Shown: in pieces, positions 1 through 4,937 of the stretch | Numbering within the stretch: the first letter of the stretch is position 1 | How the letters are laid out: every line of letters starts with the position of its first letter | NCBI GenBank assembly: GCA_030446955.1 | Contig: JAUJMG010000028.1 | Span: 7,652-14,323 of the forward strand | Direction: 5' to 3' | DNA: 6,672 nucleotides | Origin: Thermomicrobiales bacterium | GTDB taxonomy: Bacteria; Chloroflexota; Chloroflexia; Thermomicrobiales; UBA6265 | The notes under the pieces: model-generated | Databases searched by the model: none | What the model saw: only the letters and a program-made list of their open reading frames with translations | Told to the model about the DNA's origin: nothing | Program-made: the position numbers and the translations under genes

Positions 1-563
1 AAGAGGACTTGAGCCGTATCGTCGTGGAGTTCCCGTGCTACCCGCTTGCGCTCCTGCTCCTGAGCCCGAATGACTTGGGAGGCGAGGGACCGGAGTTCAT
101 TGCGATCCCGTGCGATCTCATCCAGCGTGGCATTGAACGTCGAAGCGAGGTGAGCGAGTTGTGGGTCCCCAAACGCGCTCTGCTCCGCCCGCACGGAGAG
201 GTCACCTAGGCGCACTGCAGTAGCGGCACGCTCCAAATTGCTGAGCGGGCGAAACGCCGCCCGGAGCACGATGAAGTTGACGAGGACGCTCAGGATGATC
301 CCGGCCACCACGAAAATGGGCACCAGCAACCCGTGATTCTGCTCTGGGATGCGTTTGGCCATTCGCAGCGTGATCCATGTACCGGCTACGGCACCAATGA
401 CCACGATCCCCGCGTTGGCCAACAAGACCTTGTACAGAATGGGCAAGCCGAACAGGGGGCGTGCGAGGCTGGCCGGGGTTCCGCCTACGGAACGGTTCGG
501 GGTCTTGGTTGACCGTCCCAGAGGCGGGGAGAGACGTCGATCGATTGCATCCGTAGACCTCAC
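1..563 (-). CDS. Sensor histidine kinase, NarL/LiaS type (HisKA_3), N-terminal part, runs off left edge
   Basis: I translated this by hand on the minus strand; 187 codons are visible from a GTG at 561-563. Residues 1-35 are a cytoplasmic arginine- and proline-rich leader. A first membrane segment lies at about 40-66, followed by an extracytoplasmic loop of only about a dozen residues (around RIPEQNHG) and a second segment at about 79-100. A HAMP linker follows (101-152, with FRPLSNLERAA and a GDLSVRAE turn). The HisKA_3 dimerisation helix starts near 165 and contains the H-box ERKRVARELHDD, so His180 is the predicted phosphorylation site. The ATPase domain lies beyond the left edge. Such kinases autophosphorylate and pass phosphate to a LuxR/NarL-type response regulator, which I expect downstream outside the window. 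The GTG has a GAGG at 575-578, 11 nt upstream. An in-frame ATG at 636-638, directly after a stop, would add 25 residues and is the alternative start. Family identity is secure; the stimulus is unknown. Confidence 0.9.
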   Translation of the reverse strand, partial: MRSTDAIDRRLSPPLGRSTKTPNRSVGGTPASLARPLFGLPILYKVLLANAGIVVIGAVAGTWITLRMAKRIPEQNHGLLVPIFVVAGIILSVLVNFIVLRAAFRPLSNLERAATAVRLGDLSVRAEQSAFGDPQLAHLASTFNATLDEIARDRNELRSLASQVIRAQEQERKRVARELHDDTAQVL

Positions 564-751
564 GGTATCGCCATCCTCAACGTTCCTGGTGCCGCCGCCA
601 CATGTCGCCAGAAGCCTTCTGGCACAGGAGTGCGTCATTCACTGCACAAGATACCAATCGGACCCCGTCCGTTGCCCCTATACCGCTACCGGTGCATCAT
701 CCCGGCGAGACGACGAGAGGATGGGACGAGAGCCGGTGCGAGAGACGGTTC

Positions 752-760
752 TGCTAGACT
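752..760 (+). promoter_or_regulatory. Possible extended -10 promoter element for yajQ-rimO
   Basis: The sequence TGCTAGACT fits an extended -10 (TGn followed by TAGACT, 4 of 6 matches to TATAAT). No recognisable -35 lies 17 nt upstream, which extended -10 promoters can tolerate. Transcription would start near 767, giving a leader of about 25 nt before the yajQ GTG. This is weak single-site evidence. Confidence 0.3.
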
Positions 761-778
761 TAGGTGTTTTTGCATAGG

Positions 779-786
779 AAGGAGGG
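779..786 (+). promoter_or_regulatory. Strong Shine-Dalgarno that fixes the yajQ GTG start
   Basis: AAGGAGGG is a near-perfect anti-16S match and lies 5 nt before the GTG at 792. It decides the start in favour of 792 over a longer in-frame reading that begins at 630. The extra N-terminal residues of that longer reading do not resemble YajQ. Confidence 0.85.
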
Positions 787-791
787 TGCAG

Positions 792-1283
792 GTGGCTTCG
801 ACGGTTTCATTTGATGTCGTTTCCAAGTTCGACCGGCAAGAGTTGAAGAATGCTGTTGACCAAGCGGAGCGAGAGATTCAAACCCGGTACGACTTGAAGG
901 ACTCCAAGACGGAGTTAAAGCTCGGCGACGCTGAGTTGACCATCGGGACCGCGAACGAGTATGCGCTCCAAGCCGTCCGTGACATCCTTGAGTCGAAACT
1001 GATCCGGCGAAACCTTTCCCTGAAGATCCTGGACTACGGTTCGGAGGAGCAGGCCTCTGGAGGCCGCGTGCGCCAGACGGTCAAGCTTCGGGAGGGCATC
1101 CCGGATGACGTGGCAAAGCAGATCGCGAAGCAGATTCGCGACGATTTCAAGAAGGTGACTCCCCAGATTCAGGGTGACACGCTTCGCATTCAGGGGAAAA
1201 ACAAGGACGACCTCCAGGCGGTCATCCAGGCACTCAAGGCCGCCGATTATCCGGTGGCCCTTCAGTTTGTGAACTATCGGTAA
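792..1283 (+). CDS. yajQ: YajQ-family nucleotide-binding protein
   Basis: The 163-residue product matches the usual YajQ length. It begins V/M-ASTVSFDVVSKFDRQEL, the hallmark family N-terminus, followed by a conserved NAVDQAEREIQTRYDLKDSK stretch. The middle carries IRRNLSLKILDYG and VRQTVKLREGI, and the end carries TPQIQGDTLRIQGKNKDDLQAVI and YPVALQFVNYR, covering both ferredoxin-like subdomains. YajQ proteins are small cytosolic proteins that bind nucleotides or nucleic acid; the Xanthomonas member binds cyclic di-GMP and acts with a transcription factor. No catalytic function is established. The gene starts with GTG behind a strong Shine-Dalgarno and ends 15 nt before rimO on the same strand, so the two probably share an mRNA. 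Family assignment is very secure; ligand binding in this organism is inference. Confidence 0.96.
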   Translation: MASTVSFDVVSKFDRQELKNAVDQAEREIQTRYDLKDSKTELKLGDAELTIGTANEYALQAVRDILESKLIRRNLSLKILDYGSEEQASGGRVRQTVKLREGIPDDVAKQIAKQIRDDFKKVTPQIQGDTLRIQGKNKDDLQAVIQALKAADYPVALQFVNYR

Positions 1284-1298
1284 TTCAGGAGTACCTTC

Positions 1299-2816
1299 GT
1301 GAGTAGCATTCCCATGGCGTCCCCTCCGTCCCTCAATGATCGAGCGTTCCATATCGTAACGCTTGGCTGCTCCAAGAATCGCGTTGATTCGGACGGGATG
1401 GACCACCTGCTCCGGCAGCGGGGAATGACCGGTGCTCAGCGACCGGAAGACGCGGAGGTGGTCATTGTGAACACCTGCGGCTTCCTCGGCGCCGCCCGTG
1501 CTGAGTCTATCGGGGTCATCGAGGAGCTATTGAAAGACCGCCGGGACGGGCAGCTCGTGATTGCCGCGGGTTGCCTCCCTGCGCTCGGCAACTATAAGGA
1601 TGACCTTCCGACAGGGGTCGACCACGTCCTTACCACCCGGGAGTGGTACCGCATCGGTGACGTGGTTGGCGGTCTGATTGGGGCGCCGGACGTTCAGGAA
1701 GTCGCTGGCTGTGAGGGGATGCTGACGACGTTCAGCCGACGGGACGCAGGTCCGTCCGCGTACGTCAAGATTGCCGACGGGTGTGACCACAATTGCGCCT
1801 TCTGCACGATCCCGAGCATCAAGGGGCGTCAGGCAAGCAAGCGGCCACTTCATGTGATTCAGGAGATTGTTGATCTGGTTGCTGGCGGGACGAAAGAAGT
1901 CGTCCTGGTTGCACAGGACACGATCCGCTATGGCGCGGACCTAGGGATGAAACACGGTCTGCCGCAACTTCTGGAGATGATTGCGGAGCAGGTGCCGAAC
2001 CTGCCCTGGCTCCGGATGCTCTACATCTATCCAAGCCCACTGACGTTACGAATGGTGGATGTGATGGCAGAGCACCAAGCGCTCCTGCCCTATTTGGACA
2101 TGCCGATCCAGCACGCCGATAAGTCCGTGCTGCGTTCGATGAACCGGCCGAGCGATGTTGAGATGACCCGCAGACTCGTAGATCACGCCCGGACGAAGCT
2201 CAACGACGTGGCTATGCGGACCACCTTCATCGTTGGCTACCCCGGCGAGACGGACGAGCAATTTGAGACCCTGCTGCGGTTCGTCGAGGAGATGGAATTC
2301 GACCACGTTGGCGCGTTCACCTACTCACCGGAACCCGGGACGAAGGCGGCATCACTCGCTGACGCTGTCCCGGCAGAGGTGGCAATGGAGCGCCAAAACA
2401 CCCTGATGGAAGTGCAGCAGGGGATCTCGCATAGAAAGAACCGGGACTTGGTCGGTCAACAACTGGAAGTCTTGATCGAGGCCGTCGGTGAGGCGGAGGA
2501 TGCCGCTGGCGGGGTCGAACCCATCTCGGTGGGACGAGCCCGGCGCCATGCGCCGGAGGTTGATGGGCTGGTCTTCGTGCCGGGCGAGTTGCCGGTCGGG
2601 GAGATCATAAGGCTGGAGGTCGAGAACGTTGGTCCCTACGATCTGTGGATGATTCCGCCTCAGGGGGCTCCGGCTGATCGTCCCGCCGCGACGTTGGCCG
2701 CGGCGAGGGCAGCACGGCGGCGAACCGCTCCAAGAGTTCGCTCTCGAGCGGCGACCCGACCGGAAAGACGCGGACAGGGTCGACCGGTTCCGTTGGCCAC
2801 ACCCGCTGGAACATGA
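1299..2816 (+). CDS. rimO: Ribosomal protein S12 (aspartate-C3)-methylthiotransferase RimO
   Basis: This radical-SAM enzyme methylthiolates a conserved aspartate of ribosomal protein S12 using two [4Fe-4S] clusters. The N-terminal UPF0004 domain has its three cluster cysteines at Cys24 (LGCSKNRVDSD, RimO-like rather than the MiaB form), Cys60 (NTCGF) and Cys92 (AAGCLP). The radical-SAM motif CDHNCAFC places Cys162, Cys166 and Cys169. The barrel continues through PYLDMPIQHAD and FIVGYPGETDEQF. A C-terminal TRAM domain ends near residue 450 at VENVGPYDLW. The GTG start has AGGAG at 1287-1291, 7 nt upstream. At 505 residues the protein is about 55 longer than the domain set needs. The extra tail (451-505) is Ala/Arg/Pro-rich, resembles nothing I know, and lies wholly antisense to the convergent acyltransferase gene. 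All catalytic residues are present, so the enzyme should be active. Confidence 0.96.
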   Translation: MSSIPMASPPSLNDRAFHIVTLGCSKNRVDSDGMDHLLRQRGMTGAQRPEDAEVVIVNTCGFLGAARAESIGVIEELLKDRRDGQLVIAAGCLPALGNYKDDLPTGVDHVLTTREWYRIGDVVGGLIGAPDVQEVAGCEGMLTTFSRRDAGPSAYVKIADGCDHNCAFCTIPSIKGRQASKRPLHVIQEIVDLVAGGTKEVVLVAQDTIRYGADLGMKHGLPQLLEMIAEQVPNLPWLRMLYIYPSPLTLRMVDVMAEHQALLPYLDMPIQHADKSVLRSMNRPSDVEMTRRLVDHARTKLNDVAMRTTFIVGYPGETDEQFETLLRFVEEMEFDHVGAFTYSPEPGTKAASLADAVPAEVAMERQNTLMEVQQGISHRKNRDLVGQQLEVLIEAVGEAEDAAGGVEPISVGRARRHAPEVDGLVFVPGELPVGEIIRLEVENVGPYDLWMIPPQGAPADRPAATLAAARAARRRTAPRVRSRAATRPERRGQGRPVPLATPAGT

Positions 2817-3837
2817 CCCACTGATTGGGAGTCGCCGAAATGGCCTCCTCCAGGACGCCGACAAGGATCGCCATCCCCCGCATGATGTCGGCTTCAAGAT
2901 CAGCAGTTTTCTCCACCACAAACGGTTCGTGCACTGACATGGCGTAGCCGGTCGAAGTCCGGCGGGCGAAGACGGGGACGATAGGCGCCCCGGTATCGCG
3001 GGCAATGCGGATGGCGCCCGGTGGTAGCGTCGTTGGCCGTCCGAAGAATGTGACTGGCTTCCCGTTCTGGAAGAAATCGCGGTCAGTGACGAAGGCGGTG
3101 CACTCTCCCCGCCGTAGTGCCTGCATGACGCGACGGACCCCGGACGGCGTCGCTTCGACAATGACGTTGCCATGCGACCGGCGCAGGTAGGTGACACCGT
3201 CGAACACGAAGCGGGCGGTCGTCCTGCCCGTCACCGTGGTCAACTTGTACCCTCGGTTGTGGAGGGTTTGGCCAATGTAGTCGAACGCACCAAGGTGGGC
3301 GGTGATGATCACGCCGCCACGGCCCGCGGCTAGAGCACGGTCCAACATGTCCCAATCCCCGCTGACAACCGGCACGCCACGGACGAAGTCTTTCGGATGG
3401 ATGCGGGGAGTAAGGATCAAATCCATGAAGTTCCGGGCGCTGACCCGGAATATCTGCTGTGCTGCCGCGTCCAGCTCCTCCTCGGACGTTTCTGCAGCCA
3501 GGACTTGACGAAGATTGGCACGGACGTTGTCTCGGTACGTGGCTGAGCGCCGGTAAAAGATCTCACCGCCGCGATCGGCAATGAGCCGGCGAAGACGCGC
3601 GGGCATGAGCCAGAAAATCCAGGAGAACGCGACCGCGAGGCCAATGCTGAGCAGGTAGCGAAATTCGCGCCGGTCCTCCCGCCGGAACTGTGCCCGGCGG
3701 GGTCCTGGTCCGTTCCCTTGCTCAGATCCAGTGCTCGATCCGGTCGTTTCTTGTTGAATGGTGCCTGTTAGCGTGGGCACGGAAAACCCATCATCTTTCC
3801 GATCAACTGGATCCCTGACCGGGACCAGGTCGGGCAC
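2605..3837 (-). CDS. LpxL/PatA-type lysophospholipid (glycolipid) acyltransferase
   Basis: The 410-residue product belongs to the LpxL/HtrB-PatA acyltransferase family, which transfers acyl chains to lipid A precursors or, in actinobacteria, to phosphatidylinositol mannosides. Residues 1-60 are a polar linker, and about 62-79 is a hydrophobic membrane-anchoring helix. The catalytic HX4D motif is HLGAFD (His181, Asp186). A second conserved block is TDRDF at 251-255 and FFGRPTTLPPG at 264-274, followed by APIVPVFARR. The conserved part closes at NQWVMFQRVWP (338-348). The last 60 or so residues are a Pro/Arg/acidic tail lying antisense to the end of rimO. The start is a GTG with no good Shine-Dalgarno, so the real start may lie further in, within the non-conserved first 60 residues. 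It follows the phosphatidyltransferase gene by 149 bp. Substrate is unknown; a PatA-like role is inferred from context. Confidence 0.85.
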   Translation of the reverse strand: MPDLVPVRDPVDRKDDGFSVPTLTGTIQQETTGSSTGSEQGNGPGPRRAQFRREDRREFRYLLSIGLAVAFSWIFWLMPARLRRLIADRGGEIFYRRSATYRDNVRANLRQVLAAETSEEELDAAAQQIFRVSARNFMDLILTPRIHPKDFVRGVPVVSGDWDMLDRALAAGRGGVIITAHLGAFDYIGQTLHNRGYKLTTVTGRTTARFVFDGVTYLRRSHGNVIVEATPSGVRRVMQALRRGECTAFVTDRDFFQNGKPVTFFGRPTTLPPGAIRIARDTGAPIVPVFARRTSTGYAMSVHEPFVVEKTADLEADIMRGMAILVGVLEEAISATPNQWVMFQRVWPTEPVDPVRVFPVGSPLESELLERFAAVLPSPRPTSRRDDQPEPPEAESSTDRRDQRSRPPAL

Positions 3838-3986
3838 CGCTTAGGTGCCCTATCACGTTTGGTGGCTATCGTTGCAATACGATGACCCACGGAAATGACA
3901 CATGTCAGCGGCCCCCCGCCGCAGCCGTCGCTCGCACACGCCAGCGGTTGCAGCGAGAATGGTGCGGCGTCGCGCCGCGACCCGCC
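3838..3986. other. Intergenic region between phosphatidyltransferase and acyltransferase
   Basis: The gap contains three short dyads: a GC-only stem-loop at 3964-3978, TGACA-CA-TGTCA at 3896-3907, and ATCGT-TGCAAT-ACGAT at 3868-3883. A weak minus-strand pairing, TTGCAA then 17 nt then GATAGG (only 3 of 6 in the -10), could be a promoter for the acyltransferase. I do not see a convincing one. Confidence 0.5.
3964..3978 (-). other. GC-only stem-loop just after the phosphatidyltransferase stop
   Basis: A perfect 6-bp stem (GCGGCG/CGCCGC) with a 3-nt loop lies 8 nt past the stop of the upstream minus-strand gene. No T-run follows, so it is not a standard intrinsic terminator. It could attenuate transcription or protect the mRNA end. 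Confidence 0.35.
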
Positions 3987-4646
3987 CTAAGGCCGGCTAA
4001 CGGGTGACGCCACCTTAGTGTCATTGCCTGACCGGACGAGGGCGACTGCGTCGTAAATCACCGGTAGGCCTCGAATGATCGTGAGCACCACCGCGGACCA
4101 GACAAGAAACCAGCCGAAGGCGAGATAGGCGTCCTGGCCGTACCATCCGCTGACCCAGGTCCCAGGGGCATCCGGCTTTTTCGACGCCTCGAGGCCCGTG
4201 AGGAAAACGAACCCTCCCGCCTTTGCCCAGCCAAAGGCTCCTCGCATGAATCGCCCTGCCGTGAGCCAGTGAGTGAACGCGGAGCGCATCATGTTGCGGG
4301 AGCCGAAGGCCGTCATTCCCTCTGCGTAGGAGAGCGAGCGCAACCCGTCCACCACGAAACCCCGCGTCAGGACGAGCAAGGGCACCCAGACTGGAACGTG
4401 ACCCAGATGCGCGAATACCACCCAGAGCACATTCTCAACGATGCGGTCGCCAGCGATGTCAAAGACGGCGCCAAACGCGGAGGTGGAGCCGCGCTTCCGA
4501 GCCACGTAGCCGTCAAGACCATCACTGGCGAAAACAATCGCGATTAGGAGCATGCAGACGCCGACGACTTCGGCTGTGCCCACGTAAACAACCCAGACGA
4601 CGACAAAGAGGAGCATGAGCCGCCCGACGGTGATCAGGTTGGCCAT
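3987..4646 (-). CDS. CDP-alcohol phosphatidyltransferase (PgsA/PI-synthase-like)
   Basis: This membrane enzyme transfers a phosphatidyl group from CDP-diacylglycerol to an alcohol acceptor such as glycerol-3-phosphate or an inositol phosphate. The complete family signature is present: Asp42-xx-Asp45-Gly46-xx-Ala49-Arg50, then 8 residues, Gly59, Asp63 and Asp67, which bind metal and catalyse transfer. The 219 residues carry about five or six hydrophobic helices (about 9-24, 28-41, 68-80, 86-100, 143-151, 174-192). The TRGFVVDGLRSL segment (94-105) recalls the REFLVSGLR region of PgsA. I start at the ATG at 4644-4646 because MANLITVGRL is the typical family N-terminus and GAGGA lies at 4650-4654. 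A longer in-frame reading from 4724 would begin upstream of the predicted transcription start, so I reject it. The acceptor alcohol cannot be read from sequence. Placement before a PatA-like acyltransferase hints at inositol lipids. Confidence 0.9.
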   Translation of the reverse strand: MANLITVGRLMLLFVVVWVVYVGTAEVVGVCMLLIAIVFASDGLDGYVARKRGSTSAFGAVFDIAGDRIVENVLWVVFAHLGHVPVWVPLLVLTRGFVVDGLRSLSYAEGMTAFGSRNMMRSAFTHWLTAGRFMRGAFGWAKAGGFVFLTGLEASKKPDAPGTWVSGWYGQDAYLAFGWFLVWSAVVLTIIRGLPVIYDAVALVRSGNDTKVASPVSRP

Positions 4647-4699
4647 GGGTCCTCGTCCACGCTCCGTTCTAGCCTGTTGCGCTCGCCGATCCAGGTCAT

Positions 4700-4720
4700 T
4701 GCACCGTTGCAACCGGTGCA
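4700..4720. repeat. Perfect 7-7-7 inverted repeat, likely operator at the phosphatidyltransferase promoter
   Basis: Arms TGCACCG (4700-4706) and CGGTGCA (4714-4720) are exact reverse complements around a 7-nt spacer TTGCAAC. An 8-bp palindrome GTTGCAAC (4706-4713) nests inside. The element begins at the predicted +1 of the minus-strand promoter, a classic place for a repressor to block initiation. As RNA it could also form a hairpin at the very 5' end of the transcript. The regulator is unknown. Confidence 0.55.
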
Positions 4721-4726
4721 CCACCC

Positions 4727-4755
4727 ATTATGAAACAGGACTCGGGGAGGCTCAA
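4727..4755 (-). promoter_or_regulatory. Predicted sigma70-type promoter for the phosphatidyltransferase gene
   Basis: On the minus strand TTGAGC (4755-4750, 4 of 6 to TTGACA) is followed after exactly 17 nt by CATAAT (4732-4727, 5 of 6 to TATAAT). Initiation is predicted near 4720, leaving a leader of about 73 nt. It is the best-formed promoter I found in the window, and it suggests this gene is transcribed separately from the upstream membrane protein gene. Confidence 0.55.
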
Positions 4756-4826
4756 CGCGGCTTCATTGGCTGTCATGCCTCCACCCGCAGGATGCTCGGC
4801 GGCAAGGCTCGATCCGAAACCATCTT

Positions 4827-4847
4827 CCAGGCAGGTCTCCGGCCTGG
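4827..4847 (-). promoter_or_regulatory. B12-box-like sequence within a CCAGGC/GCCTGG stem-loop
   Basis: The minus strand contains GGAGACCTGCC, identical to the core of the B12 box of cobalamin riboswitches. Over the 17-nt consensus (rAGYCMGGAGACCTGCC) I count 15 matches. The other conserved parts of the riboswitch are not recognisable upstream, where the preceding gene lies. The same bases form a 6-bp hairpin with a 9-nt loop. It may be a remnant, a divergent element or a coincidence. Confidence 0.3.
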
Positions 4848-4920
4848 GGTATGAATGGTCATGCCAAAGCGAGGCATGGTCGGACGCCGATAGACGTTGG
4901 GGAGATTGCTTTGCCGAAGC

Positions 4921-4937
4921 GGTAAGGCGTGCTTACC
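4921..4937 (-). other. Stem-loop spanning the stop codon of the DUF1648-like gene
   Basis: GGTAAG and CTTACC form a perfect 6-bp stem around a 5-nt loop. On the minus strand the TAA stop sits inside the first arm. A second small hairpin (GCTT/AAGC, 4908-4920) abuts it. No T-run follows, so a standard intrinsic terminator is not supported, though mRNA 3'-end protection is possible. Confidence 0.35.

Larger units (their letters stand above)
564..791. other. Divergent intergenic region between histidine kinase and yajQ
   Basis: This 228-bp gap carries the 5' signals of two divergent genes. Overlapping ORFs here do not resemble any family and I do not call them. Visible elements are a small CGGAC/GTCCG inverted repeat at 659-671, an imperfect inverted repeat at 679-696 (TATACCG, 4-nt spacer, CGGTGCA), a weak extended -10 for yajQ at 752-760 and the strong yajQ ribosome binding site. 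The words CCGTTGC (669-675) and ACCGGTGCA (688-696) also occur, in the same order, in the operator-like repeat ahead of the phosphatidyltransferase at 4700-4720. I could not find a convincing promoter for the kinase. Confidence 0.6.
4647..4932. other. Structured 286-bp intergenic region upstream of the phosphatidyltransferase
   Basis: On the minus strand, 5' to 3', it holds a stem-loop over the upstream stop codon (4921-4937), a small GCTT/AAGC hairpin (4908-4920), a CATGCC/GGCATG hairpin (4860-4878), a B12-box-like hairpin (4827-4847), a promoter (4727-4755), an operator-like inverted repeat (4700-4720) and a leader of about 73 nt. I see no protein-coding gene that I can support. Confidence 0.6.

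Noticed and set aside
761..775. T-run at 766-771 as an intrinsic terminator
   Set aside because: No stem-loop precedes the T-run on the plus strand, and it sits in the yajQ leader.
349..777. 142-codon plus-strand open frame upstream of yajQ
   Set aside because: It runs antisense to the histidine kinase membrane and leader region and lacks family features.
915..1406. 163-codon minus-strand open frame antisense to yajQ and the start of rimO
   Set aside because: Both sense genes are strongly conserved and the antisense translation has no recognisable domain.
2649..2816. Frameshift or assembly error as the cause of the long RimO tail
   Set aside because: The TRAM domain is intact and in frame up to 2648, so no shift is needed; a simple missing stop explains it, though a single-base error cannot be excluded from one sequence.
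2352..3197. 281-codon minus-strand open frame covering the end of rimO and the middle of the acyltransferase
   Set aside because: It is a shadow of two confidently identified genes; its Arg/Ser/Pro-rich translation resembles no family.
4647..4724. 26-residue N-terminal extension of the phosphatidyltransferase from an ATG at 4724
   Set aside because: The predicted promoter initiates near 4720, inside the extension, and the family N-terminus begins at the ATG at 4646.
4696..4823. Two tiny minus-strand frames (16 and 26 codons) that overlap at ATGA, directly after the B12-box-like hairpin
   Set aside because: Neither has a well-placed Shine-Dalgarno or any recognisable product, and the second spans the promoter and operator; a leader-peptide role cannot be supported.
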